From NCBI RefSeq assembly GCF_028686475.1, contig NZ_JAQUCA010000005.1, positions 160,564 through 224,563 on the forward strand: a stretch of 64,000 nt of DNA. The letters run 5' to 3'. The position numbers and the translations under genes are program-made. The stretch is from Giesbergeria sp. Its GTDB lineage: Bacteria; Pseudomonadota; Gammaproteobacteria; Burkholderiales; Burkholderiaceae_C. Shown piece after piece: positions 1-9,852 of this stretch (the stretch's first letter is position 1; each line of letters begins with the position of its first letter). Under the pieces are notes generated by a model. That model was not told where the DNA came from and searched no databases. It saw nothing but the letters and a program-made list of their open reading frames with translations.

Positions 1-952
1 AAAAATGCACCACGGCTTGCTGAATCGGGAATCCATACAAATACACACCATACGACAGGTCGGGCCATCCCTCTGGTTCAGGCCACACTGGGCTAAATGC
101 CATCACCGCACTGATCAAGAACCACGCCAAGGTGGCCACACGCAACAAATCCAACCAAGGCCAAAATAAACTGCTCGGCGGCGTGTACCACAAGGCAACG
201 CTGGCCACCAGCACCAGCACGGCGGGCAACATCCATCCCAGTGGCAACCAGACCCGCCCTTGGTAGAGCAACATGCCACAGATAAAAGCCGCGTAATAGC
301 GCGGCAGGGCCTCAGACAAAATGCTTGCACCAAACAAATTAAGCGCGCTGCCCCAGAGCGTAGCGGCCAGCAAAGCAGCGATACCTAGCAGAATGCTCCA
401 TCGAGGGGATTTCAACACCCCTAAGCTCCCGAGTAGCAACACGCCCAAATAGCAGGTCAGTTCAATCGGCAAAGTCCAAAAGGTTCCGGTCACGCCCGCC
501 ATCAGCGGATTGCCTTGGAACACCCCCGGCAAATCCAGCACATTACGCAGCAACAAATTGCCGACCACATAGTTGGCCGTTTGTGGATGCGACCAATAAG
601 CAGCTGTTGGCAAAACAGAGACCATCCACCCCAGCAACAAGGCAAACACCATGCAGCCCCACATGCCCGGCATGATGCGTAAACAACGGTGCCAAACAAA
701 AACGGCCACACTGCGGTGGCGGTGCCAACTTTGGGTAATCAGATAGCCACTGATGATGAAAAACACCATCACCCCCAAACCAGCAATGCCACCCAAGGCC
801 GGAAACACTCGCAACAAATCATGCGGCGGCTTGTTGCTCAGTGCAAAGGAATGAACCAACAGCACACAAAACGCCGCAAAGTGCCTCAGTAACCAATAGT
901 TCTGCTTCGGGCCAGCCAGACCCAACTCCACATCATTGAAATTTTTTTGCAT
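1..952 (-). CDS. acyltransferase 3 family membrane protein (C-terminus beyond window)
   Basis: The minus strand is open from an ATG at 952 to the left edge, about 317 codons. The start of the protein has the acyltransferase-3 (OafA/YrhL-like) pattern: YWLLRHFAAFCVLLVHSFAL, with the histidine after the first hydrophobic helix, then FFIISGYLI and a basic RHR segment. Many hydrophobic segments follow, and LSYGVYLYGFPIQ near the edge is the typical late helix of the family. Such proteins transfer acyl groups to surface sugars in the inner membrane. The substrate cannot be read here. The next gene, at 1081, diverges from it. Confidence 0.8.
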   Translation of the reverse strand, partial: MQKNFNDVELGLAGPKQNYWLLRHFAAFCVLLVHSFALSNKPPHDLLRVFPALGGIAGLGVMVFFIISGYLITQSWHRHRSVAVFVWHRCLRIMPGMWGCMVFALLLGWMVSVLPTAAYWSHPQTANYVVGNLLLRNVLDLPGVFQGNPLMAGVTGTFWTLPIELTCYLGVLLLGSLGVLKSPRWSILLGIAALLAATLWGSALNLFGASILSEALPRYYAAFICGMLLYQGRVWLPLGWMLPAVLVLVASVALWYTPPSSLFWPWLDLLRVATLAWFLISAVMAFSPVWPEPEGWPDLSYGVYLYGFPIQQAVVHF

Positions 953-1080
953 GTAAGGGATGAAATTCGGTAGTTTTGCCGTGCTTTTCCGGCTTTTGCT
1001 GGGGATGATTGTGCTGTAACAGCCGTGTCATTCAACTGCGCTAAGCTGTATGGTATTGGCAACACGCAGGACACCAGCAC

Positions 1081-1929
1081 ATGGCTTCTATCGCACCCAT
1101 AGCTTGTGAACAAGTGCTCACCTTTCTGTCACCGGCCTTGCGCCACGGCCAAGGGCTGCTGGCCAAGTTGGTACGCTCTGGACGGCTGCATTGTGTCTTT
1201 CAACCCTTGGTCGATTTACGCTCCGGCAACATCCATGCCCACGAGGCTCTGATTCGCGGCCCCGAAGGCAGCGCTTGCTACGCCCCCGATGTGCTGTTGG
1301 ACTTGGCCCGGCGCGAGCAGCTGCTGCAAGAGTTTGAATTGTTTTGCGCTTATACCGCCTTGCAGACTTGGGGCCAGCTGGGGACAGGTGGGCGTTTGTT
1401 CGTCAACATCAGTGCCAATGCCTTGGTACAAGCGCTTAGCTTGTCTAGCACCCCCAGATTGGCCAGCGTAGTGCGTAGCTGGGGGGTTAAAGCGCGCATG
1501 GTGGTGCTAGAAATTACCGAGCATGAGCGCGTCGCCGATATGGCACGCCTGTGCCATGCAGTGCAAAGCGTGCGTGCCGCCGGAATGCAGTTGGCTTTAG
1601 ATGATTTTGGCGATGGCCGCTCCAGCTTGCGCGTGTGGTCTGAAATCAAGCCCGATTTTGTCAAAATCGACAAATACTTTGTGCGCGACATCAGCGCCCA
1701 ATCCCAAAACTGGCAAATGGTGCAAGCCATCAAAGGGATTGCCCAAGTGTTTGGCACCACCTTGATTGCCGAAGGGATAGAAACCACCGCTGATTTGCAG
1801 GCCATGCGTGAACTGGAGATTCCCTATGGCCAAGGCTGGCTGCTAGGACGGCCAGCGCGCCATACCCAGCGGGCTACATCGTGCAACGACGGCCAAGCCG
1901 CCCTCCAGCTAGAAGCACTGGCGGCCTGA
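1081..1929 (+). CDS. EAL-domain cyclic di-GMP phosphodiesterase
   Basis: 282 residues made almost entirely of one EAL domain, with no transmembrane or sensor domain. The signature HEALIRG has its Glu at residue 55. Later motifs are also present: INISAN, EITE, LDDFGDG, KIDKYF, AEGIE and the closing GQGWLLGRP. All the metal-binding and catalytic positions I can place are therefore kept, so it probably hydrolyses c-di-GMP in the cytoplasm. Its N-terminus is short and its input signal is unknown. It stands alone between the divergent acyltransferase and tyrB. Confidence 0.88.
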   Translation: MASIAPIACEQVLTFLSPALRHGQGLLAKLVRSGRLHCVFQPLVDLRSGNIHAHEALIRGPEGSACYAPDVLLDLARREQLLQEFELFCAYTALQTWGQLGTGGRLFVNISANALVQALSLSSTPRLASVVRSWGVKARMVVLEITEHERVADMARLCHAVQSVRAAGMQLALDDFGDGRSSLRVWSEIKPDFVKIDKYFVRDISAQSQNWQMVQAIKGIAQVFGTTLIAEGIETTADLQAMRELEIPYGQGWLLGRPARHTQRATSCNDGQAALQLEALAA

Positions 1930-1972
1930 AGCTTACACACTCTACATCGCTTGGCAAACCATCGGGCATGGC

Positions 1973-2033
1973 TTGGGCAAATCTGTGTTGCATCGCTAAA
2001 ATCGGGGGTTGGTACTTTTCTGTTTTTACCCCC
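1973..2033 (+). promoter_or_regulatory. putative tyrB promoter with 5-prime leader hairpin
   Basis: A -35-like TTGGGC (1973-1978) and a -10-like TAAAAT (1997-2002) are 18 bp apart. Immediately after, GGGGGT (2004-2009) can pair with ACCCCC (2028-2033), which would place a hairpin at the very 5-prime end of the transcript and just before the Shine-Dalgarno of tyrB. The promoter match is partial and the assignment is inference. Confidence 0.4.
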
Positions 2034-2048
2034 CTTCCAAGGACTCAC

Positions 2049-3251
2049 ATGTCTCTGTTCACCGCCGTCGAAATGGCCCCCCGTGACCCTATTTTGGGCC
2101 TGAATGAGCAATTCAACGCCGACACCAACCCCAACAAGGTCAACTTGGGCGTGGGCGTGTATTTCGACGACAACGGCAAACTGCCGCTGCTGCAATGCGT
2201 GCAACAAGCCGAAGCCGCGCTGATGGCCAAACCCACCGCCCGTGGCTACCTGCCCATTGACGGCTTGGCCGCTTACGACAATGGTGTCAAGGCGCTGGTG
2301 TTTGGTGCCGACTCTGAACCCGTCAAAAATGGCCGTGTAGCCACGGTGCAAGCCATTGGCGGCACCGGCGGCCTGAAAATCGGTGCCGACTTCCTGAAAA
2401 AAATCAGCCCCGATGCCAAAGTATTGATTTCTGACCCGAGCTGGGAAAACCACCGCGCCCTGTTCACCAACGCCGGTTTTGTGGTGGACACCTATGCCTA
2501 CTACGATGCCGACAAACGCGGCGTGAACTTTGACGGCATGTTGGCCAGCTTGAACGCTGCCGCCCCCGGCACCATCATTGTGCTACACGCCTGCTGCCAC
2601 AACCCCACCGGCTACGACATCACCCCCGCGCAGTGGGACCAAGTGGTGGCCGTGGTCAAGGCCAAAGGCTTGACGGCTTTCTTGGACATGGCCTACCAAG
2701 GCTTTGGCCACGGCATTGCCGAAGACGGTGCCGTAATTCAAAAGTTTGTCGCTGCCGGTTTGAGCTTCTTTGTCTCGACCAGCTTCTCCAAGAGCTTCAG
2801 CCTGTATGGCGAGCGCGTGGGTGGCCTGAGCGTGTTGTGCGAAAGCAAAGAAGAAGCCGACCGCGTGTTGTCGCAGCTGAAAATCGTGATTCGCACCAAC
2901 TACTCCAACCCCCCCACCCACGGTGGCGCGGTCGTGGCAGCCGTGCTGGGCAATGCCGAACTGCGCGCCCTGTGGGAAAAGGAACTGGGCGAAATGCGCG
3001 TGCGTATCAAGGCGATGCGCCAAACGCTGGTCGATGGCCTCAAGGCTGCTGGCGTGCAGCAAGATATGTCGTTCATGACGCAGCAAATCGGCATGTTCAG
3101 CTACTCGGGCCTGAACAAAGACCAAATGGTGCGCCTGCGTAGCGAGTTTGGTGTCTATGGCACCGACACCGGCCGCATTTGCGTGGCCGCGCTCAACAGC
3201 AAGAACATTGATTATGTCTGCCAAGCCATCGCCAAGGTGATTGCCGCCTAA
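2049..3251 (+). CDS. tyrB: aromatic amino acid aminotransferase
   Basis: 400 residues, the usual length of class I aspartate/aromatic aminotransferases. The start is the ATG at 2049, preceded by AAGGA. The open frame extends upstream to 1881, but that part looks non-coding. The N-terminus MSLFTAVEMAPRDPILGLNE and the PLP lysine in SFSKSFSLYGERVGG (near residue 248) fit the TyrB/AspC group. The substrate-binding arginine context RICVAALN lies near the C-terminus. It would transaminate phenylalanine, tyrosine and aspartate with 2-oxoglutarate. Whether aromatic or aspartate activity dominates cannot be settled from sequence. It is monocistronic and convergent with carB. Confidence 0.9.
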   Translation: MSLFTAVEMAPRDPILGLNEQFNADTNPNKVNLGVGVYFDDNGKLPLLQCVQQAEAALMAKPTARGYLPIDGLAAYDNGVKALVFGADSEPVKNGRVATVQAIGGTGGLKIGADFLKKISPDAKVLISDPSWENHRALFTNAGFVVDTYAYYDADKRGVNFDGMLASLNAAAPGTIIVLHACCHNPTGYDITPAQWDQVVAVVKAKGLTAFLDMAYQGFGHGIAEDGAVIQKFVAAGLSFFVSTSFSKSFSLYGERVGGLSVLCESKEEADRVLSQLKIVIRTNYSNPPTHGGAVVAAVLGNAELRALWEKELGEMRVRIKAMRQTLVDGLKAAGVQQDMSFMTQQIGMFSYSGLNKDQMVRLRSEFGVYGTDTGRICVAALNSKNIDYVCQAIAKVIAA

Positions 3252-3274
3252 ACCTGCTGTGCGGTTTTAGCCCA

Positions 3275-3310
3275 TAAAAAACCCCGCCAAATGCTTGGCG
3301 GGGTTTTTTT
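3275..3310. terminator. bidirectional intrinsic terminator between tyrB and carB
   Basis: CCCCGCCAA (3282-3290), a four-base loop and TTGGCGGGG (3295-3303) form a perfect 9-bp stem. It is flanked by an A-run on the left and a T-run on the right, so it can end both the tyrB transcript and the convergent car transcript. Confidence 0.92.
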
Positions 3311-3327
3311 ATCGCGTTAGCAGCAAC

Positions 3328-6300
3328 TTAGGCGGCTTGCGCTTGCAATTGAGCGTGCATCTCTTGCACCGAAATCACATCCAGCTGGTCGATGTATTTC
3401 ATGCCTTCTACCGCTGCTTCGGCACCGAAGATGGTGGTAAAGGTAGTCACACGCGCCAACAGCGAGCTGGTACGGATAGCGCGCGAGTCGGCAATCGCGT
3501 TGCGGCGCTCTTCGACCGTGTTAATCACCATCACAATGTCATTGTTTTTGATCATATCGACAATGTGCGGGCGGCCTTCGGCCACTTTGTTCACCGTTTG
3601 CACCGGCACACCGGCTTCGGCAATCGCGGCAGCCGTGCCTTTGGTAGCGCACAGGGTAAAGCCCATTGCCACCAGTTCGCGCGCAATCGCAATCGCACGC
3701 GGTTTGTCGCTGTTACGCACCGTGAGGAACACCTTGCCTGCGGTAGGCAGCTTGGTGCCTGCACCCAGTTGGCTTTTCACGAAGGCTTCGCCAAAGGTTT
3801 TGCCCACGCCCATGACTTCGCCGGTCGATTTCATCTCGGGGCCGAGGATGGTGTCCACACCGGGGAATTTGACGAACGGGAACACCGCTTCTTTCACGCT
3901 GAAATAGGGCGGGGTCACTTCCTTGGTGATACCTTGGCTGGCCAGCGTCTGACCGGCCATGCAGCGTGCTGCTACCTTGGCCAACTGGATGCCCGTAGCC
4001 TTGGAAACAAACGGCACGGTGCGCGAAGCACGCGGGTTCACTTCCAACACATAGATGATGTCTTGGCCGTCGGCTTCTTGAATCGCAAACTGCACATTCA
4101 TCAGGCCGACCACGCTCAAGCCTTGGGCCATCGCAGCGGTTTGGCGCTTGATTTCAGCCACGGTTTCGGCCTTGAGGTAGTACGGCGGCAAGGAACAAGC
4201 CGAATCGCCCGAATGCACGCCCGCTTGCTCGATATGCTCCATCACACCACCGATGAACACCTGGCCGGTGTTGTCGCGCACACAGTCCACATCGCACTCG
4301 ATGGCGTTGCTCAAGAAGCGGTCCAGCAGCACCGGGCTGTCGTTACTCACCTTCACGGCTTCGCGCATGTAACGCTCCAAATCGCGTTGCTCATGCACGA
4401 TTTCCATCGCGCGGCCACCCAGCACGTAGCTGGGGCGCACCACCAGCGGGTAGCCCAGCGCGGCGGCTTTTTCCAGCGCATCGGCTTCGGTGCGGGCCGT
4501 GGCGTTGGGCGGCTGCTTGAGGTTGAGTTCATGCAGCAGCTTTTGGAAGCGTTCGCGGTCTTCGGCGGCATCAATCATGTCGGGGCTGGTGCCGATAATC
4601 GGCACGCCTTCGGCCTCTAAGCCCAGCGCCAGCTTGAGCGGCGTTTGGCCACCGTACTGCACAATCACGCCCACCGGCTTTTCTTTGTCGACGATTTCCA
4701 GCACGTCTTCCAACGTCACCGGCTCAAAATACAGGCGGTCGGAGGTATCGTAGTCGGTCGAGACGGTTTCGGGGTTACAGTTGACCATAATGGTTTCGTA
4801 ACCATCTTCGCGCATCGCCAAAGCGGCGTGCACGCAGCAGTAGTCAAACTCAATCCCTTGGCCGATACGGTTCGGGCCACCGCCCAGTACCATGATTTTT
4901 TTCTTATCGGTAGGCTCGGCCTCGCACTCTTCTTCGTAGGTCGAATACAGATAAGCGGTGTTGGTAGCAAATTCAGCGGCGCAGGTATCGACACGCTTAT
5001 AGACCGGGCGCACCTTCAGGGCGCGGCGCTGGTCGCGCACGGCCTTTTCGGTGGTTTTGAGCAGCTTGGCCAAGCGGCGGTCTGAAAAGCCTTTCTTTTT
5101 CAGCGCCAGCAAGGTAGCCGCATCCAATTGGGCCAAAGCGGCATCCGCATGGCTGGCGGTGAGTTGGTCTAGTTCCAGCTCAATCTTGACGATTTCTTCA
5201 ATCTGCACCAAGAACCACTTGTCGATTTTGGTCAGGTCGTGGACTTCATCCACCGACAAGCCCATCGCAAAAGCATCGCCCACGTACCAGATACGCTCGG
5301 GGCCGGGTTCGCCCAGTTCTTTTTCCAAGATTTCGCGATCTTGGGTTTTTTCGTTCATGCCGTCCACGCCCACTTCCAAACCGCGCAGGGCTTTTTGGAA
5401 GGATTCTTGGAAGGTGCGACCCATCGCCATCACTTCGCCCACCGACTTCATTTGCGTGGTCAGGCGGTTGTCGGCAGCCGGGAATTTCTCGAAGGCAAAA
5501 CGCGGAATCTTGGTGACCACGTAGTCAATCGACGGCTCAAACGAGGCCGGGGTGGCACCGCCAGTGATTTCGTTCTTCAGCTCATCGAGCGTGTAGCCCA
5601 CCGCCAGCTTGGCCGCCACCTTGGCAATCGGGAAGCCCGTGGCTTTGGAAGCCAACGCCGAGGAGCGCGAGACACGCGGGTTCATCTCAATCACCACCAT
5701 GCGGCCATCTTTGGGATTGATGGAGAACTGCACGTTGGAGCCGCCGGTATCGACGCCAATCTCGCGCAGCACCGCCAAACTGGCGTTACGCAGGATTTGG
5801 TACTCTTTATCCGTCAGGGTTTGGGCCGGGGCCACGGTGATGGAATCACCGGTATGCACGCCCATCGGGTCCAAGTTTTCAATCGAGCAGATGATGATGC
5901 AGTTGTCCGCCTTGTCGCGCACCACTTCCATCTCGTACTCTTTCCAACCCAGCAGCGATTCTTCAATCAGCAGCTCATTGGTGGGCGAGGCTTCTAAACC
6001 GCGCTTGCAGATGGTTTCAAACTCTTCCGGGTTGTAGGCAATGCCGCCGCCGGTGCCACCCAGCGTAAAGCTGGGGCGAATCACGGTCGGGAAACCGACG
6101 CTCTTTTGCACCGCCCAAGCCTCTTCCATGCTGTGGGCAATGCCAGAACGGGCCGAGCCTAGACCAATTTTGGTCATGGCATCTTTGAACTTGAGGCGGT
6201 CTTCGGCCTTGTCGATAGCCTCGGGGGTGGCACCAATCAACTCGACCTTGTATTTTTCTAGCACGCCGTGGTGCCACAAATCCAGCGCGCAATTGAGCGC

Positions 6301-6582
6301 CGTTTGGCCACCCATCGTCGGCAAAATGGCATCGGGGCGCTCTTTGGCAATGATTTTTTCTACCGTTTGCCAGGTAATCGGCTCAATATAGGTGACATCC
6401 GCCGTGGCCGGGTCGGTCATGATGGTGGCAGGGTTGCTGTTGATCAGAATGACCTTGTAACCCTCTTCGCGCAGCGCCTTGCAGGCTTGCACGCCGGAAT
6501 AATCGAACTCGCAAGCCTGGCCGATGATGATCGGGCCAGCGCCGATGATGAGAATGCTTTTTATGTCTGTACGTTTTGGCAT
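3328..6582 (-). CDS. carB: carbamoyl-phosphate synthase large subunit
   Basis: 1084 residues, the expected length. The start [29 protein letters not shown] is diagnostic. Two homologous ATP-grasp halves are visible, the second beginning around [23 protein letters not shown]. The C-terminal part (from about residue 940) is the MGS-like allosteric domain. The enzyme makes carbamoyl phosphate from bicarbonate, ammonia from CarA glutamine hydrolysis, and two ATP, feeding arginine and pyrimidine synthesis. It is last in a carA-small gene-carB operon and ends at the shared terminator. Confidence 0.97.
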   Translation of the reverse strand: MPKRTDIKSILIIGAGPIIIGQACEFDYSGVQACKALREEGYKVILINSNPATIMTDPATADVTYIEPITWQTVEKIIAKERPDAILPTMGGQTALNCALDLWHHGVLEKYKVELIGATPEAIDKAEDRLKFKDAMTKIGLGSARSGIAHSMEEAWAVQKSVGFPTVIRPSFTLGGTGGGIAYNPEEFETICKRGLEASPTNELLIEESLLGWKEYEMEVVRDKADNCIIICSIENLDPMGVHTGDSITVAPAQTLTDKEYQILRNASLAVLREIGVDTGGSNVQFSINPKDGRMVVIEMNPRVSRSSALASKATGFPIAKVAAKLAVGYTLDELKNEITGGATPASFEPSIDYVVTKIPRFAFEKFPAADNRLTTQMKSVGEVMAMGRTFQESFQKALRGLEVGVDGMNEKTQDREILEKELGEPGPERIWYVGDAFAMGLSVDEVHDLTKIDKWFLVQIEEIVKIELELDQLTASHADAALAQLDAATLLALKKKGFSDRRLAKLLKTTEKAVRDQRRALKVRPVYKRVDTCAAEFATNTAYLYSTYEEECEAEPTDKKKIMVLGGGPNRIGQGIEFDYCCVHAALAMREDGYETIMVNCNPETVSTDYDTSDRLYFEPVTLEDVLEIVDKEKPVGVIVQYGGQTPLKLALGLEAEGVPIIGTSPDMIDAAEDRERFQKLLHELNLKQPPNATARTEADALEKAAALGYPLVVRPSYVLGGRAMEIVHEQRDLERYMREAVKVSNDSPVLLDRFLSNAIECDVDCVRDNTGQVFIGGVMEHIEQAGVHSGDSACSLPPYYLKAETVAEIKRQTAAMAQGLSVVGLMNVQFAIQEADGQDIIYVLEVNPRASRTVPFVSKATGIQLAKVAARCMAGQTLASQGITKEVTPPYFSVKEAVFPFVKFPGVDTILGPEMKSTGEVMGVGKTFGEAFVKSQLGAGTKLPTAGKVFLTVRNSDKPRAIAIARELVAMGFTLCATKGTAAAIAEAGVPVQTVNKVAEGRPHIVDMIKNNDIVMVINTVEERRNAIADSRAIRTSSLLARVTTFTTIFGAEAAVEGMKYIDQLDVISVQEMHAQLQAQAA

Positions 6583-6592
6583 GGTGCGTCGA

Positions 6593-7000
6593 TCAGTCGA
6601 TCGTGGTTTCGGCGGCCAGGGGGCTGGAGGGAGGCTGGGCGGCCTCGCGCCGCAGCTTCAACTTGTCTATCAAGGCCTGCGCCCGTTCAGGCGGGAGGTT
6701 CTTTTGCATCAACTGCAATAGGCCATCGCCTTGGATCAGGGGGCGCAGAACTTCGGCTTCGGCCTCATAAAACGCTACCTCCCAATCTTGCATCGCTTCG
6801 GCAAAGGTCGCATCATCCCAAGTTTTACCTTTGGCCACCAAAGTCACCAAAGGCAGGGCCTTGTTGTCGATGAAAGCCTTTTTGTAAGGCTTTTGCTGCC
6901 AACGCTCTACAAACCATTCTTTGTGCGGCGAAGGCAAGGTAGCAATGCGCTTGAAGATGGCTTTCTCCAGCGATGCAGTGGGGAAGCTAAACAGTTTCAT
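6593..7000 (-). CDS. uncharacterised protein between carA and carB
   Basis: 135 residues, ATG start, 10 bp upstream of carB and 30 bp downstream of carA, so almost certainly co-transcribed with them. It is charged and mostly helical in appearance, with no signal peptide or membrane segment. A segment [19 protein letters not shown] near the C-terminus is probably amphipathic. I do not recognise a family. The position suggests nothing firm about function. Confidence 0.7.
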   Translation of the reverse strand: MKLFSFPTASLEKAIFKRIATLPSPHKEWFVERWQQKPYKKAFIDNKALPLVTLVAKGKTWDDATFAEAMQDWEVAFYEAEAEVLRPLIQGDGLLQLMQKNLPPERAQALIDKLKLRREAAQPPSSPLAAETTID

Positions 7001-7030
7001 GGGGCAGCTCTGGGTGCAATGGCGTGCGCC

Positions 7031-8206
7031 TTAGGACGTGGCTTGAGCAGCCTGCATGAGCGCGGTGAAGCGGTCAAACAGGTAAGCGATGTCGTTCGGG
7101 CCGGGCGAAGCCTCGGGGTGGCCTTGGAAGCAGAAGGCGGGTTTGTCGGTGCGCTCCAAGCCTTGCAGCGTGCCATCAAACAAGCTGATGTGCGTGGCGC
7201 GCAAGTTCGCAGGCAACGATTCCAGCTCGACGGCGAAACCGTGGTTTTGGCTGGTGATGCTGACACGGCCATTGTCCAAGTCTTTGACCGGATGGTTGGC
7301 ACCGTGGTGGCTGTTGTCCATCTTGAAGGTTTTAGCCCCCGAGGCCAGCGCCATGATTTGGTGGCCCAAGCAAATGCCAAAGGTGGGCACGCCGGATTCG
7401 ATGATGGTTTGGGCAGCGGCAATGGCGTAATCGCACGGCTGTGGGTCGCCAGGGCCGTTGGACAGGAACACGCCATCGGGGTTCATTGCCAGCACTTCGG
7501 CAGCGGGTGTCTTGGCGGGCACGACGGTGAGTTTGCAGCCACGCTCGGCCAGCATCCGCAGGATGTTTTTCTTCACGCCAAAATCATAGGCCACCACATG
7601 GAAGCGGGGCGCGGTTTGCTGGCCGTAACCTTGGCCCAGTTTCCACTCGGTTTGTTCCCACGGGTAGGCGGCGCTTGTCGTTACGACTTGGGCCAAATCC
7701 AAGCCCTTCATGGGCGGGGCAGCTTTGGCAGCGGCAATGGCTTCGTCAATACGCGCTTGCGTAACCGCTTCACCCACAGCCAAACCAACGATAGCACCGT
7801 TTTGTGCGCCTTGGCTACGCAACAAGCGCGTGAGCTTGCGCGTATCAATATTGGCGATGGCCACGGTGTTCTCGCGCACCAAATACTGTGACAGCGTTTC
7901 GGTGGCGCGGAAGTTGCTGGCCAGCAAGGGCAGGTCTTTGATGATGAGGCCTGCGGCATGGACTTTGTCGGCTTCGACATCCTCGGCATTGACACCATAG
8001 TTGCCAATGTGCGGATACGTGAGGGTCACGATCTGCTGGCAATAGCTGGGGTCTGTCAGGATTTCTTGGTAGCCGGTGATAGAGGTGTTGAACACCACTT
8101 CACCAACGGTAGTGCCGGTGGCACCAATCGAATTGCCGATAAAGACCGTGCCGTCTGCGAGCGCCAGAATGGCGGGCGGGAAGGTTCCCTGTAGAGACAA
8201 TAGCAC
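7031..8206 (-). CDS. carA: carbamoyl-phosphate synthase small (glutaminase) subunit
   Basis: 391 residues, usual length, with a GTG start at 8206 preceded by GGAG at a good distance. The N-terminal domain has the [14 protein letters not shown] and [12 protein letters not shown] patterns. The class I glutamine amidotransferase domain has the nucleophile in [13 protein letters not shown], and the late His-Glu pair in [10 protein letters not shown]. It releases ammonia from glutamine for CarB. First gene of the car operon, with a leader of about 120 nt from the predicted promoter. Confidence 0.97.
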   Translation of the reverse strand: MLLSLQGTFPPAILALADGTVFIGNSIGATGTTVGEVVFNTSITGYQEILTDPSYCQQIVTLTYPHIGNYGVNAEDVEADKVHAAGLIIKDLPLLASNFRATETLSQYLVRENTVAIANIDTRKLTRLLRSQGAQNGAIVGLAVGEAVTQARIDEAIAAAKAAPPMKGLDLAQVVTTSAAYPWEQTEWKLGQGYGQQTAPRFHVVAYDFGVKKNILRMLAERGCKLTVVPAKTPAAEVLAMNPDGVFLSNGPGDPQPCDYAIAAAQTIIESGVPTFGICLGHQIMALASGAKTFKMDNSHHGANHPVKDLDNGRVSITSQNHGFAVELESLPANLRATHISLFDGTLQGLERTDKPAFCFQGHPEASPGPNDIAYLFDRFTALMQAAQATS

Positions 8207-8333
8207 TGGGTTCTCCGGTTTGGTTACGGGTACGCCCAGCGGAGCAGGAGACAGGATGGAGTCTCATGCAAAAGCTCTTGTGGGGGTCGGCTATGAAGCT
8301 GCGCTAGGCGTAGAGGATGCGTAAAAGCCGCCC

Positions 8334-8361
8334 ATTATAGCCAATGGCCGTGGTTTCTGAA
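8334..8361 (-). promoter_or_regulatory. predicted carA promoter
   Basis: Read on the minus strand, TTCAGA (8361-8356) and a perfect TATAAT (8339-8334) are separated by 16 bp. It lies in the gap between the RNA methyltransferase stop and carA. The predicted transcript would have a leader of about 120 nt, which contains a GAGAC/GTCTC inverted repeat near 8252-8270. Confidence 0.6.
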
Positions 8362-8388
8362 TGGCACTTTCAGGGAAAACCCGTGGCC

Positions 8389-9180
8389 TCAAGTGGCTGA
8401 AGCAGCGGCAACCGCAGCCACCGCGCTGGCGTGCAAGCAAATGGCGGCAGCAGCAGCCACATTGAGCGATTCTTCGCCGCCCGGTTGGCCAATGCGTACC
8501 GACAAAGCCGCATGGGCCGCCACGGCCTCGCCCACGCCTTGGCCTTCGTGGCCCAAGGCCCAAGCACAGGGCCAAGGCAGGGTTTGCTGCTGAATCAAAG
8601 CGCCTTGGTGCGAGCTGGTGACAATCAAAGGCAACTGCAAAGCCTCTAAAGCCTCGGGTTGCAGCCCTTCAATCAGGCGCAAACCAAAATGCGCGCCCAT
8701 ACCGGCGCGCAGCACCTTGGGTGCCCACAATGCCGCTGTCCCCTTGAGCGCCAGCACTTGGATAAAACCAAAGGCCGCAGCGCTACGTAAAATAGAGCCT
8801 ACATTGCCTGCATCTTGTACCCGGTCTAGCACCACGGTGGGGGCATCGGGCAGCACGGCGGGGGTGCTGGGCGAATCCATGATGTAACCCATCTGCGCGG
8901 GCGACTCTAGCCCGCTAATGTCGGCAAACAGCGCTCGTGGAATCACGACCACGCGGCCTGCCCCTTGTACCCAGGCGGCGGGCACGTTGGGCCAGAGGGC
9001 TTCGGAAAACACCGCTATCGCCGGTTGCAGGCCGCGCGCCAAAGCGGCGCGGCACAGATGGTCGCCCTCTAGCCAAACCCGGCCCTGCTTGCGGTAGGCG
9101 GTGCTGTCTTGGGCCAGACGGCGCAAGTCTTTCAGCAGGGGGTTATCGCGCGATTGGATGGGGGTGGGAATAATTTTCAT
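8389..9180 (-). CDS. TrmH/SpoU-family RNA 2-prime-O-methyltransferase
   Basis: 263 residues. An N-terminal substrate-binding domain (SRDNPLLKDLRRLAQDS, then GDHLCRAAL) is followed by the SPOUT methyltransferase domain. Its motifs are DRVQDAGNVGSILRSAAAFG (motif 1), ALGHEGQGV (motif 2) and GGEESLNVAAAAAICLH (motif 3). It should methylate a ribose in tRNA or rRNA using SAM. The exact target is not assignable. In related genomes such a gene commonly lies next to rnhB; here they are separated by 2.4 kb of accessory genes. Confidence 0.88.
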   Translation of the reverse strand: MKIIPTPIQSRDNPLLKDLRRLAQDSTAYRKQGRVWLEGDHLCRAALARGLQPAIAVFSEALWPNVPAAWVQGAGRVVVIPRALFADISGLESPAQMGYIMDSPSTPAVLPDAPTVVLDRVQDAGNVGSILRSAAAFGFIQVLALKGTAALWAPKVLRAGMGAHFGLRLIEGLQPEALEALQLPLIVTSSHQGALIQQQTLPWPCAWALGHEGQGVGEAVAAHAALSVRIGQPGGEESLNVAAAAAICLHASAVAAVAAASAT

Positions 9181-9256
9181 TCGAATCTAGGTGAGCCTAT
9201 CCCAGTCTTTGCGGAAGCTCTTGGCGTAGTCTGCGGCGCGCGGAAAAGCGGCGCGC

Positions 9257-9535
9257 TTACTCGCTGCGCTTCTTTTCAAGGTCATCGAACAAGGCGTTGG
9301 CAGTGGCAAAACGGGCGCGGTGTGGGCTGGCAATGGCATCGGCCTCAGTCATCGCGGCGCGCGTTTCGGCATTGGGAACTTGGAGCGCAAAGGGCAATTG
9401 CTTCTCGGCCACCACGCGGGTTAAAAACACGCGCACCGCATCAGAAACCGACAAACCCATAGCGGCCAAGGTTTCGGTGGCCTGTGCTTTGATTTGCTCG
9501 TTGATGCGAACATGAACCATTGAAGTGGCAGCCAT
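9257..9535 (-). CDS. RelB/DinJ-type antitoxin without adjacent toxin
   Basis: 92 residues. The N-terminus MVHVRINEQIKAQATETLAAMGLSVSDAVRVFL has the ribbon-helix-helix pattern of the RelB/DinJ family, and the charged tail LFDDLEKKRSE is typical of the toxin-wrapping part. The gene that should follow, a RelE/YafQ-like toxin, is missing: downstream only about 75 bp precede the methyltransferase gene. It lies 33 bp after the XRE gene on the same strand and may be co-transcribed with it. An ATCTC/GAGAT inverted repeat lies just upstream of its start. Confidence 0.82.
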   Translation of the reverse strand: MAATSMVHVRINEQIKAQATETLAAMGLSVSDAVRVFLTRVVAEKQLPFALQVPNAETRAAMTEADAIASPHRARFATANALFDDLEKKRSE

Positions 9536-9568
9536 GATGATCTCTAAACTTGAGTGAGATACATTGTA

Positions 9569-9814
9569 TTACGGCTGCTGTTGCACCTGTACGCGCCGTT
9601 CTACGTCGTCCAGCACCTTGGCGGCGCGCACATCCAGCGCCATGCACAGCCGCATCAGCATACGCACGCTGGGGCTGTTGCGCCCCAACTCAATCAGTGA
9701 CAGGTAGTTGCGATCCATCTCGACGCGCAGCGCCAACTCGGACTGGCTCCAGCCCCGTTCGGTACGCAATTTACGTAGCGCCTGCCCCAATGCCTGATCC
9801 ACCACATCGCCCAT
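9569..9814 (-). CDS. small XRE-family DNA-binding protein
   Basis: 81 residues from the ATG at 9814; a TTG at 9832 would add six residues. A helix-turn-helix covers most of the protein: ALRKLRTERGWSQSELALRVEMDRNYLSLIELGRNSPS is a standard lambda-Cro/C1 fold pattern. The C-terminal tail is short. It is probably a transcriptional repressor or the regulator of a lost mobile unit. It is followed on the same strand by the lone antitoxin gene. Confidence 0.82.
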   Translation of the reverse strand: MGDVVDQALGQALRKLRTERGWSQSELALRVEMDRNYLSLIELGRNSPSVRMLMRLCMALDVRAAKVLDDVERRVQVQQQP

Positions 9815-9852
9815 GCCGCAAGGTTGCGACAAGGTGCGTCGAGCTTACCGCA

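Noticed and set aside
1881..2048. Upstream extension of tyrB by 56 codons
   Set aside because: It would overlap the EAL gene end and the family starts at the ATG at 2049, which has a Shine-Dalgarno.
3295..4620. Long plus-strand open frame of about 440 codons opposite carB
   Set aside because: It is antisense to the conserved carB coding sequence, has a His/Arg/Gly-rich composition typical of reverse frames in GC-rich genes and shows no family pattern.
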